Of a stretch of 64,000 nucleotides of DNA, positions 8,944-18,194 are shown one piece after another. Source of the stretch: an uncultured Acidobacteriaceae bacterium. GTDB lineage: Bacteria; Acidobacteriota; Terriglobia; Terriglobales; Acidobacteriaceae. The position numbers were made by a program, and so were the translations under genes. Numbering within the stretch: position 1 is the first letter of the stretch; the number at the start of each line of letters is the position of its first letter. The notes beneath the pieces are model-generated. The model was given only the letters and a program-made list of their open reading frames with translations, was not told where the DNA came from and made no database searches. The DNA lies in NCBI GenBank assembly GCA_903911925.1, contig CAIWFH010000122.1:1-64000 (forward strand). The letters run 5' to 3'.

Positions 8944-9660
8944 TCAGCCCTGCTTCTTCACAACCTGCATCGTGTTCACGGCCGTCGCCAGGGCGCTCGA
9001 CAGGTCCTTCGCGATTGGTGCCAGCGGAGTCGCCAGCAGGCCGATAAGGACGGCGAGTCCCAGGTCCTTCGAAGACCAGAAAGCATTGCCGTCGATATTC
9101 CATCCGGCGGCCATCGCCAGCAGAACGGCAGTCAGCGCTGCCAGCCCCCGAGTCGTGTTGCGATAGATCTGGTCAGAGAGTTGATATGCTTCATCGAGCA
9201 TCGCCGTCAAAATCAGGTCGAAGCGCGCCAGCACATCGCTCTCCGCCTGGGTCAGCGAGGCTCCCTGGGCGGTCTTTGCCGCCACCGATACCAGCACATC
9301 CGGATCTACGTTGGTATTGGCCGCAAGGGTCGCGGCATTGTCCGCGCTCAGGTGCAGCTTGATCAGTGACTTGGCAATTGCCTTCTGGCTCGCCAGGTCG
9401 TTGCCGTTCACCCAGTTCGCCGCCACCGTTTCCAGGATGTTCTTCCGCGGCAAGGCATTGATTGGCTTGTTCGGAACCCCCGGCCCGCTCTGGTCAGGTG
9501 CCAGGGCAGCCACCGTGGCCTGCAGGCGCTTCAACCCGATACGGTTGATCCACGGAAACGCTGCCTTTGAAGCGTCCACAAAACCAAAGGCCGCTAACCC
9601 CAACGCGCCAATCGCGGTAACGTCCTTGCTTAGATCCACACCAGTAGGATCGAAGATCAT
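8944..9660 (-). CDS. Uncharacterised membrane protein coupled to the hydrolase gene
   Basis: 238-residue protein that I do not recognise. A weakly hydrophobic stretch near the N-terminus (residues about 15-30) is followed by a soluble helical region. Two hydrophobic segments near the C-terminus (about 172-192 and 201-220, with the sequences GLAALTAVLLAMAAG and LGLAVLIGLLATPLAPIA) are probably membrane helices. It is the first gene of a two-gene unit with the DUF900 hydrolase, one base apart. Partnership with the hydrolase is inferred from this spacing only. Confidence 0.6.
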   Translation of the reverse strand: MIFDPTGVDLSKDVTAIGALGLAAFGFVDASKAAFPWINRIGLKRLQATVAALAPDQSGPGVPNKPINALPRKNILETVAANWVNGNDLASQKAIAKSLIKLHLSADNAATLAANTNVDPDVLVSVAAKTAQGASLTQAESDVLARFDLILTAMLDEAYQLSDQIYRNTTRGLAALTAVLLAMAAGWNIDGNAFWSSKDLGLAVLIGLLATPLAPIAKDLSSALATAVNTMQVVKKQG

Positions 9661-9737
9661 CTTTCGCCCCCCTCACTCCAGAACTTATATAGCTGATACT
9701 CCTCCCGGGTAAAGCCCTATTTGGCATCCAGCAAAGA

Positions 9738-9766
9738 AGGCCGGACTCCTCTTCGGAGTTCGGCCT
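9738..9766 (-). terminator. Terminator after accC
   Basis: AGGCCGGACTCC (9738-9749) pairs with GGAGTTCGGCCT (9755-9766) with one G-T position, around a five-base loop. On the minus strand it is followed by TTCTTTG, and on the plus strand by GTCCTTTT. It lies 34 bases beyond the accC stop at 9800. Confidence 0.75.
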
Positions 9767-9799
9767 GTCCTTTTCCGGCGGCATGCAAATTCCCAGCGG

Positions 9800-11170
9800 T
9801 TAGCCCTCGGCCGGTTTGCCGTTTGCCTTCGCTGCCAAAAACTTCTCCATGAACTTGGTGTCGAACTCCCCTGCGCGGAACCCCGCATCGGAAAAGATCG
9901 CCTGGTGCAGCGTAATCGAGGTTTCAATGCCCTGCACCACAAACTGGCTCAGCGCCCGCTCCATCTTGGCAATCGCCTCTGCCCGGTCGCAGCCGTGCAC
10001 AATCAGCTTGGCAATCAGCGAGTCGTAGTAAGGCGGAACCACGCCCTCGGCATACTGTGCTGTATCTACGCGCACTCCGTTGCCGCCGGGCACGTTGAAA
10101 GCCGTGATCTTGCCCGCCGAAGGCGTAAACTTCACCGGGTGCTCCGCGTTGATGCGGCACTCGATTGCGTGGCCACGTATCTCGAGTTTGGCAGGCAGAA
10201 TCGTGTCCAGCCTTTCCCCCGCGGCGATGCGCAACTGCGCCTTCACAATGTCCACGCCGGTAATGGCCTCGGTGATGGGGTGCTCCACCTGGACACGCGT
10301 ATTCATCTCGATGAAGTAAAGCTGCCGGTCCTCGTCCATCAAAAATTCAACTGTACCCGCGTTCTGGTAGCCGATGTCGGTCAAACACCGCCGCAGCGTC
10401 TCGCCAATCTCCTGGCGCATCTTCGGCGTCACTTGCAGGCTCGGCGCTTCCTCCACAAGTTTCTGGTGCCGTCGCTGAATGGAGCATTCGCGCTCAAACA
10501 GCGTAGCCACGTTGCCGTGCTCGTCGGCCAGCACCTGGAACTCAATGTGCCGCGGCTGCTCAATAAACTTCTCCATGTAGAGTTCGCCGTTGCCAAAGGC
10601 GTTTTCCGCCTCGCCCCACGCCTGGTGGAAGAGGTTGGGCAGTTCTTCCGGCGCGCGCACAATCCGCATGCCGCGCCCGCCGCCCCCCGCCTTGGCCTTG
10701 AGAATGACGGGATAGCCCACTTTCTTTGCCCACTCAAGCGCTTCCTCCGCGGTGTTGATAATCCCGTCGGAACCGGGAAGAATGGGCACCCTGGCCTTCT
10801 TCATCGCCTGGCGCGCCTTTTCCTTTTCGCCCATCAGCCGGGTCACTTCGGGAGGCGGCCCGATGAACTTGATGTTCGATGCCCGGCAGACCTCGGCAAA
10901 GTTGGCATTTTCGCTCAGCAGCCCGTAGCCGGGGTGGATGGCGTCCACGTTCGCAATTTCGGCCGCGGATATCACGGCCGGCACGTTAAGATAGCTCTCC
11001 GCCAGCCGCGGGGGGCCAATGCAGATCGCCTCATCGGCAAAGCGGACGTGCAGCGAATTGCGGTCCGCCTCGCTGTAGACGGCGACCGTGCGAACGCCGA
11101 GTTCCCGGCATGCATTCATAACGCGCAGCGCAATTTCGCCGCGATTGGCAATCAGAACCTTACGAAACAT
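9800..11170 (-). CDS. accC: Acetyl-CoA carboxylase, biotin carboxylase subunit
   Basis: 456-residue ATP-grasp enzyme that carboxylates biotin on BCCP using ATP and bicarbonate, the first half-reaction of malonyl-CoA synthesis in the cytoplasm. The N-terminal [17 protein letters not shown], the [11 protein letters not shown] block, the glycine-rich [14 protein letters not shown] loop, [13 protein letters not shown] and [13 protein letters not shown] are all present and in the usual order. The length matches the family (about 450). It lies 105 bases downstream of accB on the same strand, and the gap contains a short repeated sequence. The transferase subunits accA and accD are not in the window. 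Confidence 0.96.
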   Translation of the reverse strand: MFRKVLIANRGEIALRVMNACRELGVRTVAVYSEADRNSLHVRFADEAICIGPPRLAESYLNVPAVISAAEIANVDAIHPGYGLLSENANFAEVCRASNIKFIGPPPEVTRLMGEKEKARQAMKKARVPILPGSDGIINTAEEALEWAKKVGYPVILKAKAGGGGRGMRIVRAPEELPNLFHQAWGEAENAFGNGELYMEKFIEQPRHIEFQVLADEHGNVATLFERECSIQRRHQKLVEEAPSLQVTPKMRQEIGETLRRCLTDIGYQNAGTVEFLMDEDRQLYFIEMNTRVQVEHPITEAITGVDIVKAQLRIAAGERLDTILPAKLEIRGHAIECRINAEHPVKFTPSAGKITAFNVPGGNGVRVDTAQYAEGVVPPYYDSLIAKLIVHGCDRAEAIAKMERALSQFVVQGIETSITLHQAIFSDAGFRAGEFDTKFMEKFLAAKANGKPAEG

Positions 11171-11184
11171 TGGGGACCTTTGAG

Positions 11185-11274
11185 CGGGTTAGCGTTGCTA
11201 GCGGGGTTGGCGGTGTTAGCGGGGCTAGCAGTCCGGGTTCGCGAACTCCGCCAACTCCGCTAACCGCGCTGACA
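11185..11274. repeat. GTTAGCGGG-type short repeats in inverted arrangement between accB and accC
   Basis: The left block (11185-11230) is a run of degenerate nine-base units (GTTAGCGTT, GCTAGCGGG, GTTGGCGGT, GTTAGCGGG, GCTAGC). The right block (11241-11272) is its reverse complement in kind (CTCCGCCAACTCCGCTAACCGCG). The two can pair. The insertion separates two genes that are otherwise cotranscribed and could tune accC relative to accB; that effect is inference. Confidence 0.6.
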
Positions 11275-11275
11275 C

Positions 11276-11767
11276 CTACGCCTGCCGGATTGAAAACAGC
11301 GGCTGCCCAAACTCGATGGGCTGGCCGTTGACCACAAAGCACTTCACAATCTCGCCTGATGCGTCGGATTCGATCTCGTTCATCAGCTTCATGGCTTCGA
11401 TGATGCAAATTACCTGGCCTTTCGTCACTTGATCGCCCGGCGCAACAAATGCCCCGGCCCCGGGTGAAGGCGATCCATAATAAGTTCCAACGATTGGCGA
11501 CTTGACCAGGTGCAGTCCGGCATCCGGGTCCGCTGCTGGAACCGACGCTGGCGCTGCAGGCACGGCATGTACAGCCGCTGAAGGCAGTGGCGCCGATGCC
11601 TGGGCGCTGCTTAGCAGCCGCGACAAATCCTGCATCCCTGTCGCCTGCCCCTGGTTAAACTTCAGCCGGATCTTCAGATCCCCGCGATCCAGGTCAAACT
11701 CGGCAACCTGATTTTCTTTGAGGAAGTCGATCAGTTGTTTCAGATCTTCGATGTCTTGTGGTTTCAT
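11276..11767 (-). CDS. accB: Biotin carboxyl carrier protein of acetyl-CoA carboxylase
   Basis: 163-residue carrier protein. The N-terminal helical part (MKPQDIEDLKQLIDFLKENQVAEF) is followed by an Ala/Pro-rich linker (about residues 55-85) and the biotinyl domain. That domain has the biotinylation motif EAMKLMNEI, whose lysine receives biotin, and the preceding thumb sequence VAPGDQVTKGQVICII. It is the partner of AccC, encoded next on the same strand. Confidence 0.95.
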   Translation of the reverse strand: MKPQDIEDLKQLIDFLKENQVAEFDLDRGDLKIRLKFNQGQATGMQDLSRLLSSAQASAPLPSAAVHAVPAAPASVPAADPDAGLHLVKSPIVGTYYGSPSPGAGAFVAPGDQVTKGQVICIIEAMKLMNEIESDASGEIVKCFVVNGQPIEFGQPLFSIRQA

Positions 11768-11808
11768 TCGTTCCTTAACTCTGCCACATGTGGGCGGGTT
11801 GGGCTAGA

Positions 11809-12918
11809 TCAAAGTTCAATCAGGGCCTTGGGCGCCGGGGTCAGAATCTGGCCCCCGGTCGGGGTAACAGCCACCATGTCCTCAATTCGGATGCCAAACT
11901 GGCCCGGCAGGTAAACACCGGGCTCGATCGTAACCACCATTCCGGAAAGCAGCCGCGCGGTCTGTCCCGCGCCCAGGCGCGGCGGCTCGTGTATCTCCAG
12001 GCCGACCCCGTGGCCGGTCGAATGGGTAAATGCGTCGGCCAATCCTGCCCTGCGCAATACGCTGCGGGCCGCCTCGTCCACTTCGCCGCAGCTTACCCCG
12101 GAGCCCACCGCAGCCACCCCGGCTTCCTGCGCCTCAAGAACTGCGTTGTACGTGTCGCGCTCGTTCGTCTTTGGCTTGCCCAGATAAACTGTGCGGGTCA
12201 TATCCGAGCAATAACCCTTCAAGATTACACCGAAGTCGAGGGTAACAAAGCCCCTGCGCGGCAGCTTGGCGATGGTCGCTCTTCCATGAGGAAGCGCCGA
12301 CCGCAGTCCCGAGGCCACGATGGTATCAAACGACATGCCCTCTGCTCCCAGCAGGCGGGCCCGGTGTTCCAGCTCGGCGGCTACTTCAATCTCTGCCAGT
12401 CCCGGCCGGATGAACTCCAGAATGTGCTCGAAGAGCTTGCACCCCACCAGCGCAGCTTCAATCATCAGCGCCAGTTCGTCTTCGTCCTTGACCATGCGCA
12501 ATTGCTCTATGATGGGAGCCGCCAGCGCGGAAAGAAAGCTCTTGCGCAGGCGCGCGGGCAGAGCCGCCTTCCAGCGGGCCAGGTCGGCAACCGAGGTCCA
12601 TGCCGGATCGATCCCCGCAAACTCCACCCCCGGCTGCGCGGCCAGCCACTGCACCGCGGCCACGGCAGGGGAACTGGCGACTATCTCCACCTGTGCTGCC
12701 GAGACTTCCTCGGCAGCCTGCGCCGTGTAGCGCCCATCGGTAAACAGCCGTGCGGCCCGGCGGGTGATGGCCAAGGCAGCGCTGGAGCCGGTAAAGCCGG
12801 AGAGATAGCGGAGATCGGGAAGGTGGGTAACCAGCAGCCCATGAAGTCCGGCGCGGGTCAAACGGCGGCGTAATAAGCCAATACGGCGAAAATGGTCCAC
12901 TGGTTGAGGATAAACCAC
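11809..12918 (-). CDS. M24B Xaa-Pro aminopeptidase/dipeptidase
   Basis: 369-residue creatinase/prolidase-fold metallopeptidase. The N-terminal domain has the DLRYLSGFTGSSA signature. The metal ligands of the C-terminal pita-bread fold are recognisable in order: D in TLDFGV, D in YCSDMTRTV, H in HSTGHGVGLEIHE, E in VTIEPGVY and E in IRIEDMV. It should remove residues N-terminal to proline in cytoplasmic peptides. Length and motifs suit the YpdF/PepQ size class. It lies 41 bases upstream of accB on the same strand, so it may lead that operon. Confidence 0.9.
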   Translation of the reverse strand: MVYPQPVDHFRRIGLLRRRLTRAGLHGLLVTHLPDLRYLSGFTGSSAALAITRRAARLFTDGRYTAQAAEEVSAAQVEIVASSPAVAAVQWLAAQPGVEFAGIDPAWTSVADLARWKAALPARLRKSFLSALAAPIIEQLRMVKDEDELALMIEAALVGCKLFEHILEFIRPGLAEIEVAAELEHRARLLGAEGMSFDTIVASGLRSALPHGRATIAKLPRRGFVTLDFGVILKGYCSDMTRTVYLGKPKTNERDTYNAVLEAQEAGVAAVGSGVSCGEVDEAARSVLRRAGLADAFTHSTGHGVGLEIHEPPRLGAGQTARLLSGMVVTIEPGVYLPGQFGIRIEDMVAVTPTGGQILTPAPKALIEL

Positions 12919-12925
12919 TGAAGTG

Positions 12926-13040
12926 CAGCGATCAGTGGTCAGTGATCAGACGTCATCCTCCCCAACATAAACGGGGTTCAAGAGTCCTTAACGGCTTTCA
13001 TTAAATTTAGGGACGTACTGACCGCTGATCACTGACAACC
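12926..13040. repeat. Inverted repeat, GATCAGTGGTCAG family
   Basis: The left arm (12926-12953) reads CAGCGATCAGTGGTCAGTGA and onward. The right arm (13013-13040) is close to its reverse complement, ACGTACTGACCGCTGATCAC and onward. The arms are separated by about 59 bases. The core matches the repeat at 5156-5252. It fills the space between the M24 peptidase and the small HTH gene. Confidence 0.65.
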
Positions 13041-13051
13041 GACCACCGCCT

Positions 13052-13321
13052 TTACATCGCCGGCCGAACCGGCTTCTTCTGATGCGGGTCCAACTCCGCG
13101 TCGGCGGCCTGCAAGTCCGACTGGTGATCCATCCACTCGTCGAGCCGCGACCGTTTGAAACGCCAGCGGTTGCCCAGCTTGAACGCCGGCACGAACGCTT
13201 CGGACGCGTATTTATACAGCGTATCGGGAGAGATGCCAAGGTAGTCCGAGGCCTGGCGAATGTCCATCACCTCGCGTACCTCGGGAACCAGAAGGTTGGA
13301 GCGGGCCGCGGCGTTACGCAT
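13052..13321 (-). CDS. Small helix-turn-helix (excisionase/AlpA-type) DNA-binding protein
   Basis: 89-residue protein with the helix-turn-helix_17 layout. Residues about 19-60 read MDIRQASDYLGISPDTLYKY followed by VPAFKLGNRWRFKRSRLDEWM, the classic recognition helix and wing of excisionase/MerR-like domains. The tail is polar. The start at 13321 is supported by AGGAGG six bases upstream. No integrase or phage gene is nearby, so it is more likely a stand-alone regulator than an excisionase. The target is unknown. Confidence 0.85.
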   Translation of the reverse strand: MRNAAARSNLLVPEVREVMDIRQASDYLGISPDTLYKYASEAFVPAFKLGNRWRFKRSRLDEWMDHQSDLQAADAELDPHQKKPVRPAM

Positions 13322-14005
13322 AATAGCCTCCTGACGGGAGCGACTGAAGGGGCAGATTCCGGCAAACCTGCCGGTAGTCTTGTATATAGCGCGGTTTCAC
13401 CCCCTGTTTCAAGGTATTTCAGACAGTTACCGGACTTTGGCCGGATTTCCTTCCCGCGCACGGGGAGCCGTTCAAGCCTCATTTCAGCGCCAGGCCCAGC
13501 CGGTTGGGTCCCGGTTCTAGATCAACGCTACAGCTTGGGTTGTTAAGACGGATGGTGCGGCAAATCAGAATTCGATAGCATGAAAACCGGCGCTCCGGAC
13601 ACAGCCCGCTTTTCTCGCCACCGTCCCTAGCCGTAATCGAGCGCTGTGCCGCGAACTGTATCGCCAACAAGCAAGTGTCTATTTTTCTTGGCCCCACTTG
13701 CAGATAATTTGCCTCCTCTGGCACACACTTGCACATAGGAGACCAGCACCCGAATTCTGTCCAGGTATGAAACCGGTCGGTGCCCCCAGCTCGGACCCCA
13801 CCCCCCTCTCCGCAATTCAAGGTTCTTCCGCCCGAGGCGCATTGGTAAGGCCTTCGCAATGAATGGGTTACAAGGCTAACCGGTTAACTGAATGGTAAAC
13901 AGAATCCGCATTTTTGAGCCCTTTTTGACCGGATTTCGCCCCGTTTTGAGCACTTTTGCGCAAGAAACAGTCAATTTGTCGCGCCCAATTACAGCAGTGC
14001 GCGCC
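13322..14005. other. 684-base intergenic region
   Basis: No gene is supported. The stretch around 13880-13980 is richer in A/T than its surroundings and may hold promoters. Two near-identical eleven-base words, ACTTGCAGATA (13696-13706) and ACTTGCACATA (13727-13737), are 31 bases apart and could be a direct-repeat operator. Reading frames across 13479-13859 have unnatural composition and no recognisable domain. Confidence 0.5.
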
Positions 14006-14320
14006 CTACATGGCCTTGCGCCACCAGACGGTCTTCTCATAGCTCAGGAACCGCGTCTTCTCGCCGCGGGAGAGATAGAAGTCCAAAACATCGTCTTTCT
14101 GGAAGGCTGAGCAGTCAGGCCAGCTTTGGTCCGTCTCCAGGTGGGTCGCCTTCTGGTGGCCGTCCACCAGGGTGATTTCACCCGGCGAACACTGAACAAC
14201 CTGCTGCGCTTTCAATGAGAAAGCCGTTCCCGAAGGCGGCTCAGGGGGCATATCGTTTGCGATCTTCGTCAGCAACAGAATGAACGCGAAAACAGCCGCA
14301 AAGATGGCGATCTTCTTCAT
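14006..14320 (-). CDS. Small membrane-anchored or exported protein
   Basis: 104-residue protein that I do not recognise. It starts MKKIAIFAAVFAFILLLTKIA, a single hydrophobic helix acting as signal anchor, then has a polar domain with two cysteines (in VVQCSPGE and WPDCSAF) that could form a disulfide outside the cytoplasm. The start at 14320 is preferred over an upstream ATG because it places the positively charged end directly before the helix. It follows the M48 protease gene on the same strand after 178 bases. Confidence 0.6.
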   Translation of the reverse strand: MKKIAIFAAVFAFILLLTKIANDMPPEPPSGTAFSLKAQQVVQCSPGEITLVDGHQKATHLETDQSWPDCSAFQKDDVLDFYLSRGEKTRFLSYEKTVWWRKAM

Positions 14321-14498
14321 GGTCGGCAAGCGTCCTTGGGGAGTACCGCTCGTGCACGGATGCGGCAAAAATGCGCTTGACTCAGCCGCTCCGGCGTTCG
14401 GCGATAGCCTCTCCCGACTACTCTATAGCGCCCATTGAACCAAGACAAGCGCAAAACCGCCTGCCCGCCTGGCGCGCGCATCACGGTAGCTTCCCGCC

Positions 14499-15839
14499 TT
14501 AGTTCTGGTCTTCGCGCCTGTGCAGCGTGGGCTTGTCGTCCGAGGTTGAGTTGGGGTCCGTAGTCGGTGTGCTCGATGGGCTGGTGGGATCGTTCGACCC
14601 CGTGCTGGCTCTGCGCAGGGACGGCTTGTTCTTGTCCTTCGAGTCGGTCAGGCGGTGCTTGCTCTCAATGCGGGCCAGCCGCGCCTTGATGTCGTCGAAT
14701 TCCGAGGTCGTCACCGTGTACTCGTCGCGGGCGGGGAGAATGCGGGCAATCTCCTCTTGCGAGTGGAGGATGCGGTCAGGGGTCTGCGGATGGTCGGAAA
14801 AGGCTTTTGAGACCAGACCCGGCTTGCGCTTTTCCAGCGCTTGCACCTTCTCAAAGAACGCGATGAAGGCCTGCGGGTCGTAGCCGGCCCGGTACATGTA
14901 TTGCACGCCAAGATAGTCGGCCTGGGCCTCAAACTCGCGCGAGAAGTGCAGGAAAGTGACGGGCACCGCCAGCGAGGCCGCTTCGTAGATTCCGTAGCCC
15001 GTCCAGCCGCCAATAAAGATCAGAGGAATCATGCCCAGTTGGGCGTAGTTCATGCGCGTCTGCTCGCGCACTGCATGGTGGGCGCACACGTGGGCCGTCT
15101 CATGCGCCATCACGCCTGCCAGCTCCGCCTCTTCGTCCGCATTCAGAATCAACCCGGAGTTCACATAGAAGAACCCGCCCGGCAGCGCCATGGCGTTGAT
15201 CTCGTCCGAGTCGATGACCTTGATGGTGAACGGCACTTTGCAGTCGGAATTCTTGACAATGTTCTGGCCCACACGGTTGACGTATTCCACGATGGTGGCG
15301 TCTGTGATGAACCGGGTGCTTTTCTCAATTTCCGAGGCGTACATCTTGCCCATCTTGATTTCGGTGTCAGTCGAGTACCAGTTTCCCGCTCCCCGGCCGC
15401 CGATGTCGCGGTTGCCCACCGCGCTCACATCCTCAATGGACCCCGGTTTCACCGCAACCTTCTGGCTGCCGGGTTCGACCACTTTCTCAGGATTCACATT
15501 GACAGCGGGGATATCGCCTTCCACCGGCGTCGTTCCGGGCGCAGGTTTCTTGTCTAAAGGCGTTTTGTCCGGGTGCGTTTTGTCCGAGGATGCTGCGGGA
15601 GCATCTCCGCCGACTGGGGTGGTTCCGGGAACCGGCTTCTTGTCAGCAGGGGCCGCCGGCGTATCGCCACCAACTGGGGTAGTTCCAGGAGCAGGTTGCG
15701 CTGAAGGCACAGGCTGCGCGCTCGGCGTACCTGCGGATGGCGTACTGGGGGCTGGTGACTGCGCCCAAACCGCCGCAGTCAGCCCCAGCGCTACTGCCGC
15801 CAAAGCGATCGCCTTCAAAGCCGTGGAAGTCGTCCTCAT
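14499..15839 (-). CDS. M48-family zinc metalloprotease, exported
   Basis: 446-residue secreted protease. A signal peptide (about residues 1-27, ending AVWAQ) is followed by a low-complexity Pro/Ala/Thr stretch with three PAPGTTPVGGD-type repeats. The peptidase domain has HETAH with the following AHHAVREQ, the NAMALPGGFFYVNSGLI block and the third zinc ligand E in FSREFEAQADYLG. This is the BepA/YcaL/LoiP-like group, which acts in outer-membrane quality control in Proteobacteria. The C-terminal tail is again Ser/Thr/Pro-rich. The start at 15839 has AGGAGG seven bases upstream; an earlier in-frame ATG would mask the signal peptide. Confidence 0.88.
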   Translation of the reverse strand: MRTTSTALKAIALAAVALGLTAAVWAQSPAPSTPSAGTPSAQPVPSAQPAPGTTPVGGDTPAAPADKKPVPGTTPVGGDAPAASSDKTHPDKTPLDKKPAPGTTPVEGDIPAVNVNPEKVVEPGSQKVAVKPGSIEDVSAVGNRDIGGRGAGNWYSTDTEIKMGKMYASEIEKSTRFITDATIVEYVNRVGQNIVKNSDCKVPFTIKVIDSDEINAMALPGGFFYVNSGLILNADEEAELAGVMAHETAHVCAHHAVREQTRMNYAQLGMIPLIFIGGWTGYGIYEAASLAVPVTFLHFSREFEAQADYLGVQYMYRAGYDPQAFIAFFEKVQALEKRKPGLVSKAFSDHPQTPDRILHSQEEIARILPARDEYTVTTSEFDDIKARLARIESKHRLTDSKDKNKPSLRRASTGSNDPTSPSSTPTTDPNSTSDDKPTLHRREDQN

Positions 15840-16067
15840 CCCTCGCCTCCTGCGCAAACACGGCCAAAGGGGGACCCCGCCGCTTCGCTGCACTATTTAG
15901 ACGCTACCATCCACCCGTTTGGCAACCGAGCGGAAGAATAAATCGCCTCGTCTCTCAAATCCCGTTCATGGGGTCCTGATTCGGTGGAAAGCCGAAGACT
16001 CTTGCGTTTCTCTTGGAGCATCCGTCTGAATTAAAGTGGAGAACACACCGTAGCTGGGGGAACGACC

Positions 16068-18194
16068 TTGCGCAAACAAATCTTTAGGATAGCCCTGATG
16101 GCCGTGGCGGGGGCGATGCAACTGGTTGCCCAGCATCCCCACCCAGGTAACCCGATTGTCGACCTGCTCCATCCTCACGCTCATATGCGGCCTGCCTCTC
16201 CCAACGCCCCTGTCATCCCGGACGTTATCTTCGACGCCACCGGCCTCGGCTCCTCGCTAATACTCGACAAAGGCTGGCGCATTGGAGTTTCAGGCAATCC
16301 GGCCGCGGCAACACCCGGCTTCGACGACTCAAAATGGGCTCTAAGGGACGCCCAGAACTCATTTTCCGAAGTACCAGATGAGGACCATCCCGCAGGAGCC
16401 CCTGACGGAGGTCCCAAAGGCGCCCACCCCAACGGGCACCAGCGTCCCTTCGCCTATTTCCGACTGCATGTCAAGCTGGCTCCCAACCACGGTCCGGCGG
16501 CGCTTTTCGTTGAGCTGCCCGTCTCTCGCAACGCCTCAATGAACATTGGGGAGCAGGCACTGGGTTTCGACGTCTTTGCCAACGGGAGCCAAGTTCAACC
16601 GGACGGGCCGCACGGAGATATCCCGGACCATTATCAGCAAATCTCCCGCATCTACAACCTGAACCTCGCTCCGTCTGAGACTTCCCTGGTTCTCGTCGTC
16701 CGGAGCGTCTATGTTCCGGTAGGTTTTGGAGCCTACACTTCATTCTTCGCCAGCCATAAGTTGACCCTTGGCAACCCAGACGACTTGGGCCGCTCCTTGA
16801 GGCTCTGGTCCGACAACAGTCTGTTTGAACGCCTGCCCCGCCTGGTGAACGGCGTGCTTCTCAATGTGCTGGGCCTGTTTCTGCTTGCGCTCTTCTTCAC
16901 TCAGAGAGGGCATACCGAGTATTTGTGGCTCGCTTTCTACGAACTTGTGCAGGCGCCCATTGGCTTTGTTGACCTTGCCGGGAGCTCGGGGCAATTGGAT
17001 CGCCTCTGGTACGCTGCCGTGGTCCTGCAGTTGGTGGTCATTTCGGCCTACCTCTATTTCGAATTCCTCATTGCATTTCTCGCGCTGCGCAGGCGCTGGT
17101 ACATCCTGTTGCTGCGCTTCACGGCCCCTATCCTGGCCGGCGTCGGTCCCACGTTGCTTGCGCTTGGCCGAAGCCCGGCCATTGGCGCTGTGCTGCTGGT
17201 GGTCTTTTTTGGCACCATGTTCTGGATCGTCGGGTGGTTCATCTTCGTTCTGAAGACCCTGTTTTCAGCTGCCATACGAAGGAACTTTGAGGCCGCTCTG
17301 CTGCTCATTCCGCTTCTGCTGAGCCTTGTAGGCACGCTTGAACCGGTGTTCACTGCCGGCATGTCCGACTGGACCGGGCACCCGTTCCAGTCGCCGCTCA
17401 CCATGCAGGCGGGGCCAATCCCCATCCACTTCTCCTCGATCGCCGACTTTACGGGCATCTTCGTGATTGTGCTCATCATCTTTGTCCGCTTCCTTCGCAT
17501 TCACCACGACCAGGAGCGCGCCTCAAGCGAGCTGGCGGCCGCGCGCAGCGTGCAGGAACTGATGATTCCGCAAGAAAGGCTTGAGACGCCAGGTTTTGAA
17601 GTGGAGTCGATTTATAACCCGGCCAACGAGGTGGGTGGGGACTTCTACCACGTGCAGGCAACCGCCGACGGGGGGCTGCTGGTGGTGATTGGCGACGTGG
17701 CCGGCAAGGGGCTCAAGGCGGCCATGAACGTCTCCATGCTGATGGGAGCGCTGCGCCGGACCCCGGAGCAGAGCCCGGCGAAGATTCTGGATTCGCTCAA
17801 CCGTGTGTTGACGGGGGGCGACAGCTTTACCACCTGCCAGGCGGCATGGTTCGCCGCCGACGGAGAACTGGTGATAGCCAATGCCGGGCACCTGCCGCCT
17901 TACCTGAACAGCCAGGAAGTCGTTCTGCCCGGCGGCCTGCCTCTGGGCGTGCTGCCCGAGTGCAACTACCAGGAAGTTCGCCTCTACCTGCATCCCGGCG
18001 ACAGGATTCTGCTCATGTCAGACGGTGTCGTGGAGGCTCGCGGGTCGTCAGGCGAGTTGTTCGGCTTCGAGCGCGTGCACAACCTGAGCAACCAGTCAGC
18101 CTTTTACATTGCCGACGCCGCCAAGGAGTTCGGCCAGGAAGACGACATTACCGTTCTGACGGTGAGAAGACTGGCCAAGGCGATGGCTGCGTAA
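16068..18194 (+). CDS. Membrane-bound PP2C/SpoIIE-type serine phosphatase
   Basis: 708-residue protein. A signal-like N-terminus leads to an extracytoplasmic beta-rich domain (about residues 30-240), then about seven membrane helices (about 255-470). A cytoplasmic RsbU-like phosphatase domain begins at VQELMIPQE. Phosphatase motifs are VGGDFYHV (522-529), GDVAGKGLKAAM, MSDGVVEA and EDDITVLTVRR, giving the acidic metal ligands. The 7TM-plus-phosphatase layout suggests a sensor that dephosphorylates an anti-sigma-factor antagonist, which is family knowledge. The start is a TTG at 16068 behind a GGGGGA; an ATG ten codons later is the alternative. No partner gene is adjacent. Confidence 0.88.
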   Translation: MRKQIFRIALMAVAGAMQLVAQHPHPGNPIVDLLHPHAHMRPASPNAPVIPDVIFDATGLGSSLILDKGWRIGVSGNPAAATPGFDDSKWALRDAQNSFSEVPDEDHPAGAPDGGPKGAHPNGHQRPFAYFRLHVKLAPNHGPAALFVELPVSRNASMNIGEQALGFDVFANGSQVQPDGPHGDIPDHYQQISRIYNLNLAPSETSLVLVVRSVYVPVGFGAYTSFFASHKLTLGNPDDLGRSLRLWSDNSLFERLPRLVNGVLLNVLGLFLLALFFTQRGHTEYLWLAFYELVQAPIGFVDLAGSSGQLDRLWYAAVVLQLVVISAYLYFEFLIAFLALRRRWYILLLRFTAPILAGVGPTLLALGRSPAIGAVLLVVFFGTMFWIVGWFIFVLKTLFSAAIRRNFEAALLLIPLLLSLVGTLEPVFTAGMSDWTGHPFQSPLTMQAGPIPIHFSSIADFTGIFVIVLIIFVRFLRIHHDQERASSELAAARSVQELMIPQERLETPGFEVESIYNPANEVGGDFYHVQATADGGLLVVIGDVAGKGLKAAMNVSMLMGALRRTPEQSPAKILDSLNRVLTGGDSFTTCQAAWFAADGELVIANAGHLPPYLNSQEVVLPGGLPLGVLPECNYQEVRLYLHPGDRILLMSDGVVEARGSSGELFGFERVHNLSNQSAFYIADAAKEFGQEDDITVLTVRRLAKAMAA

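Noticed and set aside
9905..11263. 452-residue plus-strand frame
   Set aside because: It is antisense to the clearly real accC gene.
13052..13321. Excisionase of an integrated element
   Set aside because: No integrase, attachment repeat or phage gene is nearby; the small HTH protein is better read as a stand-alone regulator.
13479..13859. 126-residue minus-strand frame
   Set aside because: Composition is rich in Arg/Cys/Gly/Pro with no hydrophobic pattern or domain, and no ribosome binding site is seen.
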